A stretch of 57,367 nt of DNA, taken from contig JAJPJP010000103.1 of the NCBI GenBank assembly GCA_021324175.1, positions 1-57,367 on the forward strand, written 5' to 3'. Source of the stretch: Chitinophagia bacterium. GTDB lineage: Bacteria; Bacteroidota; Bacteroidia; Chitinophagales; Chitinophagaceae. Below are positions 1-7,839 of this stretch, piece after piece. The notes under the pieces were generated by a model. It saw nothing but the letters and a program-made list of their open reading frames with translations. It made no database searches and was not told where the DNA came from. Both the position numbers and the translations under genes were made by a program. Numbering within the stretch: position 1 is the first letter of the stretch; each line of letters opens with the position of its first letter.

Positions 1-936
1 AAAAAACTCGGGCTCGAGACGCTGCGTCCCTGGGACGGCGAAGCCGAACCTCCGGGTGCCGAACCGCTGCACCCCTTCCGGACCGGAAGCGAACTACTGG
101 ATAAGTCTATCGCCTGTTTTCGGAAACTCGAACCCTTCTTTGCCGATTGCCTGGTCGCCATGCGAAAAATGAACCGCCTAGACCTGGAAAGCAGAAAGGG
201 GAAAGCACCGGGCGGTTATAGCTGCCCGATGGCAGAAACCGGTGCGCCATTCATCTTCATGAACGCGGCAGGCCAAATGGGCGACCTGACAACAATGGTC
301 CATGAGGGGGGTCACGCCATCCAGTCCTTCCTGACCCATCCACTTGAGCTCAACGCCTTCAAGGATTACCCGATGGAAATCGCAGAAGTGGCGAGCATGG
401 CAATGGAACTATTCAGCATGGACTATTGGGACGTGTTTTTTGATGATCCCCGCGAACTGCTGCGCGCGCGTGAATACCAGCTTGAGCGCGTCATTACCGT
501 GTTTCCCTGGATCGCCACCATCGACAAATTCCAGCACTGGGTTTACGAAAATCCCGCGCACACCGCCGACCAGCGGAAAGATCGCTGGATGGAAATTACT
601 ACCGAGTTCTCATCGCCACTGGTTGACTGGAGCGGCCTGGAGGGATACCGTCATTACAGTTGGCAGAGGCAACTCCATCTATTTGAAGTGCCTTTTTACT
701 ACATCGAATATGGAATCGCCCAGTTGGGCGCAATCGGTCTATGGATGCAGTTCAGGCGCGAACCGAAAAAAGCGCTTGAAAACTATGTTCGAGCGCTCAG
801 TCTTGGAGGCACAAGAACGCTGCCCGATCTTTACCGCGCCGCAGGCTTGCGCTTCGATTTTTCCACTGAGCATATTCGCGAACTGATGGATTTTGTCGGC
901 GAAGAGATGGAAAAAATCTATCTACGCGTTGCGTAA
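1..936 (+). CDS. M3 family metallopeptidase (oligoendopeptidase F-like), 5' end missing
   Basis: The reading frame is open from the first base of the window, so the gene starts upstream and only about 311 C-terminal residues are present. The ATG at 160 in the ORF track is internal. The zinc motif HEGGHA (HExxH type) follows a run of hydrophobic and glycine residues, as in the M3 oligoendopeptidase/thimet family, where the two His and the first Glu bind zinc and activate water. A second conserved stretch, EIAEVASMAMEL, lies about 25 residues later and would supply the third ligand. No signal peptide can be judged. The family cleaves short peptides in the cytoplasm. The gene is followed by a hairpin terminator and a convergent Fur-family gene. 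Confidence 0.9.
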   Translation, partial: KKLGLETLRPWDGEAEPPGAEPLHPFRTGSELLDKSIACFRKLEPFFADCLVAMRKMNRLDLESRKGKAPGGYSCPMAETGAPFIFMNAAGQMGDLTTMVHEGGHAIQSFLTHPLELNAFKDYPMEIAEVASMAMELFSMDYWDVFFDDPRELLRAREYQLERVITVFPWIATIDKFQHWVYENPAHTADQRKDRWMEITTEFSSPLVDWSGLEGYRHYSWQRQLHLFEVPFYYIEYGIAQLGAIGLWMQFRREPKKALENYVRALSLGGTRTLPDLYRAAGLRFDFSTEHIRELMDFVGEEMEKIYLRVA

Positions 937-1039
937 GATTTATGCTGGAAAATGAATTCCGGATATTATATTTGCACGCTGAATTATTTTTCGCAAGCAA
1001 ATTGCGATCAACATAAAAGTCTAATCAGAGCCTTAACCA

Positions 1040-1075
1040 AAAGTCCCGGTGTGTCTACATCGGGGCTTTCTTTTT
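1040..1075. terminator. Bidirectional hairpin terminator between M3 peptidase and fur-like gene
   Basis: AAAGTCCCG (1040-1048) pairs with CGGGGCTTT (1061-1069) around a 12-nt loop, with one G-T wobble, and is followed by CTTTTTCT on the + strand. Read on the - strand the same stem ends in a T-rich run. The stop codon of the - strand Fur-family gene (1055-1057) lies inside the loop. The position fits shared termination of two convergent genes. Confidence 0.65.
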
Positions 1076-1489
1076 CTGGCAGTCGCTGCAAATGCCGTGC
1101 ACGACAACTTCTACCTTGCTTGCGACAAAATTTTCAGGCAGGTTGATTAGCGGTGTCGGGGTATTTTCCAGGCAGAACGTGTTGCCGCACCGGTTGCACA
1201 CAAAATGCAGATGGTTATCACGGTGATGACCCTCGCTACAGTTATCCTTGCAGAGGGCATAAAGAATGGAGTTGTCCGCGGTGGGAATACTGTGAATGAT
1301 GCCTTTGTCGACAAAAGACTGGAGGGTGCGGTATACGGTGACGCGGTCAAATTTTTCGCCAGCCCTTTTTTCGATGTCGCCATGCGAAAGCGCCGCGGCG
1401 TTTTCCAGGAATAGTTCAAGAATCCTTTTGCGTCCACTGGTTACGCTCAGGTTATTTCTTTTGAGGATTGAGTCGATTTGTGCTTCCAT
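1055..1489 (-). CDS. Fur family metal-responsive transcriptional regulator
   Basis: This 144-residue protein has the size and layout of the Fur/Zur/PerR family: an N-terminal winged helix ending near FDRVTVYRTLQSF, then a dimerisation half. Two CxxC pairs are visible (C98/C101 in CNRC and C134/C137 in CSDC), the structural zinc site. A His-rich segment, GHHRDNHLHF (residues 88-97), supplies candidate sensory ligands. Which metal it senses cannot be told from sequence. It lies 16 nt downstream of the SCO1-like gene on the same strand, so the two are probably co-transcribed. That would place a metal sensor with a copper-chaperone-type protein. Confidence 0.9.
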   Translation of the reverse strand: MEAQIDSILKRNNLSVTSGRKRILELFLENAAALSHGDIEKRAGEKFDRVTVYRTLQSFVDKGIIHSIPTADNSILYALCKDNCSEGHHRDNHLHFVCNRCGNTFCLENTPTPLINLPENFVASKVEVVVHGICSDCQKKKAPM

Positions 1490-1505
1490 GCTTATAAGTT
1501 GGCGC

Positions 1506-2165
1506 TTACTGGAAATTGTTCCCGCTCAACGGGTTCGAAAAATGCCTTGCACCTGCTTTTTCCTTAAGCAACACCCTGATATCCGCCGCAAGTTCCGTGA
1601 TCTCATCGTTTTTTAAGCCGTCAATGATTTTTCGCACCTGCCCGCTCCTATCTATCAATGCAAAAAACTGCGTATGAATAAACTGGTGCCTGATGTCCCC
1701 TTCGTTATTTTTCGGGTCGTCAAGAAGGTAACTGAGCCTCGCCGCACGGTAGAGGCTGTCTTTTCGTCCGGTCAGGAACAGCCAGGTCTTGGGATCGGCC
1801 TGCATAGAATCAGCATAATGTTTCATTTGCGATACGCTGTCCGTCTCCGGATCCACGGTATGCGAGATAATTCGAAAATCCGGTTCATCCCTGAACTCGC
1901 CGTAGATTTTTTTAAGATTTGTATTCAGTTTTGGACAAATTCCCTTGCAGGTCGTAAAAAAGAAATCCGCCACATAAACTTTTCCCTCCACGTCTTTTTG
2001 GCTGATCATTTTGCCTTCCTGGTCCGTAAAAAGGAATGGCTGCACGTCATTCAGCACGGGCAGTCTTACTTCTCCGTACCCGGGTATGATTTTGGTCAGT
2101 GCCAGGTAAAACAGGACGAAGAGGAGGATAAAAAAACCGATGTAAAAAAAGAGTTTGTTCCACAT
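1506..2165 (-). CDS. SCO1/SenC family copper chaperone-like protein
   Basis: 219 residues. An N-terminal hydrophobic segment (about residues 5-24) is a signal anchor, placing a thioredoxin-like domain outside the cytoplasmic membrane. The SCO copper site is present: CKGIC (C73, C77) and a distal histidine in FIHTQFF (about H164). SCO proteins deliver copper to the CuA centre of cytochrome oxidase or act as thiol oxidoreductases there. VDPETDS matches the family's conserved VDPERDT-like segment. It is the first gene of a probable two-gene unit with the Fur-family gene. No oxidase subunits occur in the window. Confidence 0.9.
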   Translation of the reverse strand: MWNKLFFYIGFFILLFVLFYLALTKIIPGYGEVRLPVLNDVQPFLFTDQEGKMISQKDVEGKVYVADFFFTTCKGICPKLNTNLKKIYGEFRDEPDFRIISHTVDPETDSVSQMKHYADSMQADPKTWLFLTGRKDSLYRAARLSYLLDDPKNNEGDIRHQFIHTQFFALIDRSGQVRKIIDGLKNDEITELAADIRVLLKEKAGARHFSNPLSGNNFQ

Positions 2166-2335
2166 AAAGCGCCAGGTGCGAAGTTAAGCTTCCCGGATGG
2201 ATAACATTTTGCTTTAAGAATGGTTTAACGACCAGGGATAGCGCAACCCATTGTCCACCCGAATTTTGTGCGGCATTTTTAAGAGCGGCTTGTTTTGTTT
2301 TCCGCATTTAAGAAACTTTGGGGCTTCCGAATTGT

Positions 2336-2343
2336 TACCTTTG
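2336..2343 (+). promoter_or_regulatory. TAnnTTTG -7 element for the Nfu gene
   Basis: TACCTTTG matches the Bacteroidetes sigma-ABfr type -7 consensus TAnnTTTG and sits 20 nt before the ATG at 2364. A TTTG at 2317-2320 is a possible -33 element, though the 15-nt spacing is shorter than usual. Confidence 0.55.
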
Positions 2344-2363
2344 CATACTAAATTGAGTCCGCA

Positions 2364-2957
2364 ATGATCAAGACAGGTAATCCCACGATCAGCATCTATA
2401 CGGAGATGACGCCAAACCCTGAAACGATGAAGTTTGTGGCCAACAAGCTGCTTTATCCCGGCAAGAGCATTGATTTTGCCGATGTGGAAAGCGCGAAGCC
2501 GTCACCGCTTGCGACAGAGTTTTTCGGATTTCCCTTTATCAAGAGCGTTTTTATCGCGAGCAATTTTGTCACATTGACCAAAACAGCCGAGACCGACTGG
2601 GATGATATCATTTCCTCTATCCGCCAGTTTTTGAAAGAATACCTCGAAGAAGGAAAGACTGTGATTAATGAAGAGGAGATCGTCGTAACGAAGAAAGAAG
2701 GAAACAACATCGACGCGGACGACGACGATGTGGTCAAAAGGATTAAGGAACTGCTGGAGAGCTACGTAAAGCCGGCCGTGGAAATGGACGGCGGCGCCAT
2801 TCAGTTCAAAAGCTATCACGAAGGCGTAGTCAACCTGATGCTTCAGGGCTCGTGCTCGGGTTGTCCTTCATCCATGATCACCCTCAAGGCCGGCATCGAA
2901 GGAATGATGAAAAGGATGATCCCCGAAGTGCGGGAGGTGGTAGCGGAATCAGAATAG
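2364..2957 (+). CDS. Nfu/NifU-type iron-sulfur cluster carrier
   Basis: 197 residues in two domains. Residues about 8-95 are the Nfu N-terminal domain (TEMTPNPETMKF is diagnostic). Residues about 120-195 are the NifU C-terminal domain with the cluster-binding motif C164-SG-C167. The arrangement is that of NFU1-like A-type carriers that pass [4Fe-4S] clusters to target enzymes. An acidic linker (DADDDD) joins the domains. The start at 2364 is favoured by the promoter element just upstream. It is a single gene with its own promoter and a second promoter behind it. Quinolinate synthase (nadA), also in the window, is a typical [4Fe-4S] client, but a direct link is inference. Confidence 0.92.
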   Translation: MIKTGNPTISIYTEMTPNPETMKFVANKLLYPGKSIDFADVESAKPSPLATEFFGFPFIKSVFIASNFVTLTKTAETDWDDIISSIRQFLKEYLEEGKTVINEEEIVVTKKEGNNIDADDDDVVKRIKELLESYVKPAVEMDGGAIQFKSYHEGVVNLMLQGSCSGCPSSMITLKAGIEGMMKRMIPEVREVVAESE

Positions 2958-2994
2958 CCGCGCAGCCACCGGCGGAGGCCTTCTTATTTTTTTC

Positions 2995-3002
2995 TACTTT
3001 TG
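2995..3002 (+). promoter_or_regulatory. TAnnTTTG -7 element for pnuC
   Basis: TACTTTTG matches TAnnTTTG exactly and lies 19 nt upstream of the TTG start of pnuC. It falls within the gap between the Nfu gene and pnuC, arguing that pnuC has its own transcript. Confidence 0.5.
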
Positions 3003-3021
3003 AGCGCATACAGCAACCAAC

Positions 3022-3645
3022 TTGCAGGAGATTTTCACGCAGTTTATCCAGGAAATTAAAACAACGGGCTGGCTCGAAGCCATCGCGGTCGTTTCGGGAA
3101 TTGCCAGCGTCTGGTATTCACGCCAGGAAAATATCCTCGTTTATCCCATCGGCCTGATCAACACCATTATTTACGTCTTTATCAGCGTCGAAGGGCACCT
3201 GTACGGCGAGGCGAGCGTCAATTTCTATTATACGGTGATGAGCGTCTATGGCTGGATTCTCTGGGCAAAAAAGAATGAAAGAAAAGAGCATGTCGTGCGA
3301 ATCGAGTTTTCGAACACCAGAGAGTGGATCTATCAACTTCTCTTCTTCGCGGTATTTTATGTCGTTATTTTTTTCGCACTTTCGTATCTGAAAAAAAACT
3401 TTACCCCTGGCGCGATTCCCTGGGCTGATGCTTTTGCTTCTGCGACCGCTTATACGGGGATGTGGCTGATGGCGAAAAAAAAGGTGGAGAGCTGGTATTG
3501 GTGGATCGCGACCAATATCGCTTCCATCCCGCTTTATTTTGTAAAGCAGTACGCCTTCACGAGCGTATATTATCTTATCCTGCTGATCATCGCCTTCTGG
3601 GGCTTGTTCAGCTGGATCAAAAAAGCACGGCATGTGCCTCGTTAA
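3022..3645 (+). CDS. pnuC: PnuC-type nicotinamide riboside transporter
   Basis: 207 residues with about seven hydrophobic segments. It carries PnuC landmarks: WYSRQENILVYPIG near the first helices and VYGWILW midway. PnuC moves nicotinamide riboside across the inner membrane by facilitated diffusion, with trapping by phosphorylation. The start is TTG at 3022: an in-frame stop at 3001 rules out anything upstream of it, and no suitable ATG follows until deep in the gene. The 3' end overlaps the next gene, a NadR-type kinase, by 14 nt, which suggests translational coupling and supports the ligand assignment. Thiamine transport is the main alternative for this family, but the kinase partner argues against it. 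Confidence 0.88.
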   Translation: MQEIFTQFIQEIKTTGWLEAIAVVSGIASVWYSRQENILVYPIGLINTIIYVFISVEGHLYGEASVNFYYTVMSVYGWILWAKKNERKEHVVRIEFSNTREWIYQLLFFAVFYVVIFFALSYLKKNFTPGAIPWADAFASATAYTGMWLMAKKKVESWYWWIATNIASIPLYFVKQYAFTSVYYLILLIIAFWGLFSWIKKARHVPR

Positions 3646-4177
3646 AAAAATCGTAGTCATCGGTCCCGAGTCGACGGGAAAAAGCACGTTATGCGAGTCG
3701 CTCGCTCTCCATTACCGGACACGCTGGGTTCCGGAATATGCCAGAGAATACCTTCTCGCGCATGGCACGAATTACAGTTTTGAAGACCTTCTTGTTATCG
3801 CGAGGGAACAGGTAGCGGCGGAAGACCGGATCGCGACGGAGACTGAAAACCATCCGAAGGGCGTCATGCCGCTCTTCATTGACACCGATCTCTATGTCAT
3901 GAAAGTTTGGTGCGAATATGTTTTTGGAAAATGCCATTCCTGGATCATCGACCAAATCGCGCTCAGGCGTTATGATCTCTACCTCCTTTGCCGAACGGAC
4001 CTGCCCTGGACAAAAGACGAACTTCGCGAATATCCCGACCTCGCAACGCGCGAAAAGCTCTTCCACATGTACCGCGACATCCTCGTCAATCAATCGACCC
4101 CCTGGCAGGAGATCGGAGGCATTGAAAAGGCAAGGCTCGACAGCGCCATTACCGCGACTGATTCACTCCTCGGATAA
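3632..4177 (+). CDS. NadR-type ribosylnicotinamide kinase (AAA-like P-loop)
   Basis: 181 residues. The Walker A motif GPESTGKST is near the N-terminus, followed by WVPEYAREYL, which is characteristic of the C-terminal kinase domain of NadR. Only the kinase part is present: no helix-turn-helix and no nucleotidylyltransferase domain. The predicted reaction is ATP-dependent phosphorylation of nicotinamide riboside to NMN. Overlap with pnuC makes an import-and-trap unit for NAD salvage. Whether another enzyme adenylylates NMN cannot be seen here; nadD at 36.2 kb is the nearest adenylyltransferase. Confidence 0.85.
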   Translation: MCLVKKIVVIGPESTGKSTLCESLALHYRTRWVPEYAREYLLAHGTNYSFEDLLVIAREQVAAEDRIATETENHPKGVMPLFIDTDLYVMKVWCEYVFGKCHSWIIDQIALRRYDLYLLCRTDLPWTKDELREYPDLATREKLFHMYRDILVNQSTPWQEIGGIEKARLDSAITATDSLLG

Positions 4178-4179
4178 AC

Positions 4180-4881
4180 TCATTGAATCAGCTGCTGGAT
4201 TTCGTCATCTTCCTGCATGCGCGTCATCTGGTTCAGGACCCATGGATAGCGCGCCGCCACATGTTTTGAAAGCGGGTTTATCGTATACGCTTTTGGGTTA
4301 GGCATGCATGAGGCGATCAGCGAAGCTTCCGTCCTTGTCAGCGACCGCGCATGTTTGTCAAAATAATATCGGGAGGCTGCCTCGATGCCGAAAACGCCCT
4401 TTCCCATCTCGGTGACATTAAGGTAAACTTCCAGGATACGCTTTTTGCCCCAGATCATCTCGATCATAAATGTAAAATACACTTCGAGGCTTTTCCGAAA
4501 CCACCCGCGCCCCTGCCAGAGAAAAACATTTTTTGCGACCTGCTGGCTGATCGTACTGGCGCCATGAAGAGACTTGCTTTGCTGGTTATGTTTCACCGCT
4601 TTTTCGATCGACTTGAAATCAAAACCGTCGTGATCAGGGAAAAGCTGGTCTTCGGAAGCCATGACAGCAAGCTTCGCATAAGGCGAGATCTCCTTCATCC
4701 GCACATAGTCTCTTTTCAATCCGTCGCCGCCCAACAGGCTGCCGATCTGGGTTATCGTGACGGGCGGGTTTACCCATTTCAACAGCAAAATATAAATCAG
4801 CTGCAGGCAAAACAAGACGATGAATAAGCGCTTGGCGATTCTCCAGCACCTCGAGAAGAATTTTTTTGCTTTGGAGGCCAT
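4180..4881 (-). CDS. mtgA: Monofunctional peptidoglycan glycosyltransferase
   Basis: 233 residues. There is one N-terminal membrane anchor (about residues 18-35) and a single GT51 domain with motif EDQLFPDHDGFD, where Glu77 is the expected catalytic base. Further GT51 blocks GASTISQQVAKN and YLNVTEMGKGVFG are present, and no transpeptidase domain follows. It would polymerise lipid II into glycan strands at the outer face of the inner membrane. The ATG at 4881 is preferred to the TTG at 4884. It ends 2 nt from the convergent kinase gene and lies 12 nt behind a small exported protein, probably in one operon. Confidence 0.93.
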   Translation of the reverse strand: MASKAKKFFSRCWRIAKRLFIVLFCLQLIYILLLKWVNPPVTITQIGSLLGGDGLKRDYVRMKEISPYAKLAVMASEDQLFPDHDGFDFKSIEKAVKHNQQSKSLHGASTISQQVAKNVFLWQGRGWFRKSLEVYFTFMIEMIWGKKRILEVYLNVTEMGKGVFGIEAASRYYFDKHARSLTRTEASLIASCMPNPKAYTINPLSKHVAARYPWVLNQMTRMQEDDEIQQLIQ

Positions 4882-4893
4882 CAATCCACTTGA

Positions 4894-5388
4894 TTATTTT
4901 TTGTCGAGATCCAACGCGAGATACTCAAGCGTAAATTTTTTTCCGAGGTGATAATTCCTAAACCTGCTCCTGGTCAGCAGGAATCCCCCCACAATGAGTG
5001 CGCCCGCCGTGATAAAGCTTCCGGATGTGTACCATGTGCTGGCCTTGTCTCCCCGGTATGCACCGTTGACCGCATTCAGCAGGAGGACGCCGCCGCCGGC
5101 AACCATGAGCAGCACGCCGTCTTCGGTATAATTGAGGCCTTTACGCTCCGTCTTGATCGTAGCAATCTCGCGATAGTGGAACGGATAGTCGTTCACAAAA
5201 ACGCTGTCGTGCCGTATGGCAGTTATGGTCCCGTCAAACCATTGATGGTAAATGGATTCAAAAGTGATGTTCATGCCTGTCGCATACGTCTTGACGTTGG
5301 CGCCGTCTTTTTCCAGGATAATGACATTTGTCTGCCCCACAGCGGGGAAGGCCAACAGCACGCATGCAATGATCTGGAAGTATCTCAT
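4894..5388 (-). CDS. Exported protein of unknown function
   Basis: About 164 residues starting at the ATG at 5388; the ORF-track start at 5406 is a TTG. The N-terminus MRYFQIIACVLLAFPAVGQ reads as a signal peptide ending at a glutamine-rich junction. The middle part (DGTITAIRHDSVFVND) resembles small beta-rich domains in Bacteroidota exported proteins. Two hydrophobic segments near residues 95-110 and 125-140, separated by KASTWYTSG, suggest membrane insertion of the C-terminal half. I do not recognise a named family. It precedes mtgA on the same strand with a 12-nt gap, so envelope biogenesis is a reasonable guess only. Confidence 0.7.
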   Translation of the reverse strand: MRYFQIIACVLLAFPAVGQTNVIILEKDGANVKTYATGMNITFESIYHQWFDGTITAIRHDSVFVNDYPFHYREIATIKTERKGLNYTEDGVLLMVAGGGVLLLNAVNGAYRGDKASTWYTSGSFITAGALIVGGFLLTRSRFRNYHLGKKFTLEYLALDLDKK

Positions 5389-5419
5389 TCGCAAACTATT
5401 GATCAAACTTACTTCAATG

Positions 5420-5446
5420 ATGCGGAATTATTTTGTTAATCCGCAT
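5420..5446. repeat. Inverted repeat between lysE-like gene and exported protein gene
   Basis: ATGCGGA (5420-5426) and TCCGCAT (5440-5446) are perfect inverted copies around an AT-rich 13-nt centre. No T-run follows on the - strand, so it is not a clear terminator. It may be an operator or an mRNA hairpin before the exported protein gene. Confidence 0.35.
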
Positions 5447-5451
5447 GCAGG

Positions 5452-6087
5452 TTATTTATGAGCGATAAAAAAAGCACCCCATGCCAGCACAATGCCAAAG
5501 CCAATCAGGATCAATCCGGAGATTTTGTTGATGATCGAAAGATTGTGGAGCGTTAGACGTTTTCCCAGCTTGTCGGCCATCGTCACTTTGCCTACGTCAG
5601 CGGTCATATTGACCAGCAGGCAGGATGCAAAAATAATCACGCGTTGTTCCAGCGTGTGTGTGAGCGAAAGCACCGTCGCGTTTCCCAGCCAGAAAATGAT
5701 CACCGCAGGGTTAAACGAATTGATGATGAACCCGGAAACAAAAATCCTGAGCATATCGCGTTTCCTGAACCTGGAAATTTCCCCGCTCATTGCCGGAGCA
5801 AGTTTTACTTTTTTGAAAAAAACAAAATAGGCGCCCATCGCCATCAAAAATATGCTGCCTCCCATGCCGATCTCGCGCTTGTGTTCCAGCAGTTGGCCTA
5901 CGAGCGCCGTGGCCACGTTGCTGATCGTCACCAGGATAATATCACTTAGCCAGACGCCCGCGACAAAGCTGAGACCCCCGCGGTAACCGTTGTTCAGGCT
6001 TTGTTTGATGATGGTGAAGATGATTGGGCCAACCCCCAGGGCAAGAACAAATCCAAGAACAAGTCCTTTCAATATGGCCTGAAGCAT
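5452..6087 (-). CDS. LysE/RhtB family amino-acid exporter
   Basis: 211 residues and about six hydrophobic segments. The N-terminal GLVLGFVLALGVGPIIF holds the conserved glycine/proline motif of the LysE superfamily (usually GxxPGP, here GVGPII). NSFNPAVIIFW corresponds to the second conserved block. Members export amino acids or related small metabolites across the inner membrane; the substrate cannot be assigned. It sits 80 nt downstream of the GH3-like gene on the same strand, so the two may be co-expressed. Export of an amino-acid conjugate made by that enzyme would fit, but this is speculation. Confidence 0.85.
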   Translation of the reverse strand: MLQAILKGLVLGFVLALGVGPIIFTIIKQSLNNGYRGGLSFVAGVWLSDIILVTISNVATALVGQLLEHKREIGMGGSIFLMAMGAYFVFFKKVKLAPAMSGEISRFRKRDMLRIFVSGFIINSFNPAVIIFWLGNATVLSLTHTLEQRVIIFASCLLVNMTADVGKVTMADKLGKRLTLHNLSIINKISGLILIGFGIVLAWGAFFIAHK

Positions 6088-6167
6088 ATTTTGCGAGGGC
6101 GGTTTTTTAATCGTTTCCCGGTCCGGTTTACAATTTCTGAAAAAAAACTGACCAAAAATGCTCGGCG

Positions 6168-7694
6168 TCAGTAATCCCCTGCGGCCAAAAAATCCTGCCA
6201 GTCCTGGAGGAATTGCCCCTTCAGGACTCGTGGGAATTTATGCTGGCCCCCCAGCTTTCCCTTTTGCTGCAGAAACTTCATAAAGGCGGACTCAGGCAAA
6301 ACCTTGAGGTAAACGTCCTTTAAGGCCGTGGTCCTTTCAACAGCGTAATCATCATTAAGCTTTTTAAGCTTTTCATCGATGCTTGCGCGCAATGCCTGTT
6401 CATCGACAGTATTGTTCGTAGCCACATACCATTGATGAGCAAAGTACCGCCCGTGCGGAAGACCGGCGACGGTGTACTCGGGTATGGAAATGTCAAATTC
6501 TTCGGCGCTGGCCTGGATCGCCTTGTTCATATTGTCGATGCTCAGGTGCTCTCCGACGAGACTCAGGTAATGTTTGATCCGCCCGGTGATAATAATTTCA
6601 CATCGATTTTTGTCCGTGAACCGCACCGTATCGCCGATCAGGTAACGCCACGCACCTGCGCTCGTACTCAGCAGGATCGCATAGTCAACGAGCTCTTCCA
6701 CTTCATGGATCATCAGGGTCTCCGGCGCTTCGCGTAGATTGCCTTCGCGGTCAAAATTTTTTTCGTTGAATGGAATGAACTCGAGAAAAAGATGCTCGGC
6801 GGTCACCAGCCGCATCCCACTGGCGTACTGGTGATCCTGGTAAGCAATAAATCCCTCAGAGGCCAGGTATGTCTCGATATAAGTGACCGGCTTTCCTAAG
6901 AGCCTTTCAAATCCCTTCTTATAGGGTTCAAAGGAAACGCCTCCGTGGACATAAAAGCCCAGGTTTGGCCAGATTTCGTGGATATTAGAGAGGCTGTAAC
7001 GCTCGATGATTTTTTCGATGCAAAGTTGTATCCAGGCGGGCACACCAACAATGAACCCGATATCCCAGTTCGGCGCCTGTCTGACTACCTCTTCAATTTT
7101 TTTGTCCCAGTCGCGGGTTTTTGCAATTTTTTTGCCGGGCTTGTAAAAAGGCGCAAACCAGAAGGGAACCTTTTTAGCCGATATTCCGCTCAGGTCGCCC
7201 GCATAATAGCCCGAACCCTTTTGCAAATCCGTGCTACCCCCGATCATCAGCCAGCCCTTGCCGATACTTTTTACCGGTATATCATGATAGGTTCTCAGCG
7301 AAAGCAATTGTTTGATCATAACCATCCGGTTGCCCCGGAGAAGATCGTTTGTAATCGGGATGTATTTACTGGCTGCCTCAGAAGTGCCTGAACTGAGCGC
7401 GTAATATTTTATTTTTCCCGGCCAGCAGACATCCGGCCTCCCTTTTAGTGTCTTGTACCACCATTCCTTGTAAATTCTATTATAGTCAAAGATGGGCACC
7501 AGTTCCCTGAATTTCTTTTCGGGATGCTTTGCGATGACGATCTTGTCGAATTCATATTGCTGGCCAAACTGTGTGAAGCGTGCTTTTTTCAAAAGACGCT
7601 TTAAAATTTTTATCTGCTGGCGCTGAGGAGATTTCTGGCGCAGCCGCAACGCTCTGGAGACTTTGGAGGGCAATTGAATTTCAATTAATGCCAT
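6168..7694 (-). CDS. GH3-family acyl-acid amido synthetase-like protein
   Basis: 508 residues, close to the size of plant GH3 auxin-responsive proteins and their bacterial relatives. The adenylation motif YALSSGTSEAASKYIPIT matches the SSGTS/G core of motif I in the ANL superfamily. A later block, LIGDTVRFTDKN, resembles motif III (YxxGD), and EHLSIDNMNKAI the C-terminal hinge. Plant relatives conjugate amino acids to jasmonate or auxin via acyl-AMP; the bacterial role is not known to me. No signal peptide is visible, so it is cytoplasmic. An exact TAnnTTTG lies 21 nt before the ATG. Confidence 0.85.
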   Translation of the reverse strand: MALIEIQLPSKVSRALRLRQKSPQRQQIKILKRLLKKARFTQFGQQYEFDKIVIAKHPEKKFRELVPIFDYNRIYKEWWYKTLKGRPDVCWPGKIKYYALSSGTSEAASKYIPITNDLLRGNRMVMIKQLLSLRTYHDIPVKSIGKGWLMIGGSTDLQKGSGYYAGDLSGISAKKVPFWFAPFYKPGKKIAKTRDWDKKIEEVVRQAPNWDIGFIVGVPAWIQLCIEKIIERYSLSNIHEIWPNLGFYVHGGVSFEPYKKGFERLLGKPVTYIETYLASEGFIAYQDHQYASGMRLVTAEHLFLEFIPFNEKNFDREGNLREAPETLMIHEVEELVDYAILLSTSAGAWRYLIGDTVRFTDKNRCEIIITGRIKHYLSLVGEHLSIDNMNKAIQASAEEFDISIPEYTVAGLPHGRYFAHQWYVATNNTVDEQALRASIDEKLKKLNDDYAVERTTALKDVYLKVLPESAFMKFLQQKGKLGGQHKFPRVLKGQFLQDWQDFLAAGDY

Positions 7695-7715
7695 CAGGGC
7701 GTAATTAGATTAGTT

Positions 7716-7723
7716 CAAAATTA
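7716..7723 (-). promoter_or_regulatory. TAnnTTTG -7 element for the GH3-like gene
   Basis: On the - strand the bases read TAATTTTG, an exact match to TAnnTTTG, 21 nt before the ATG at 7694. No clear TTG -33 element is seen at the usual distance. Confidence 0.5.
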
Positions 7724-7839
7724 AGGGAATAGGTTCGAAGATGACCTGCGGCAGATAGATGATAATGGGAAATTATTTGGCTGGTTCGCGGTTAGGTAAC
7801 GATCTTCGTTGTCGCAGATCAAAGCTAAATATTCGCATC

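Noticed and set aside
2047-2307. 86-residue - strand ORF upstream of the SCO1-like gene
   Set aside because: It overlaps the SCO1 coding region in another frame and has low-complexity composition with no homologous-looking motif.
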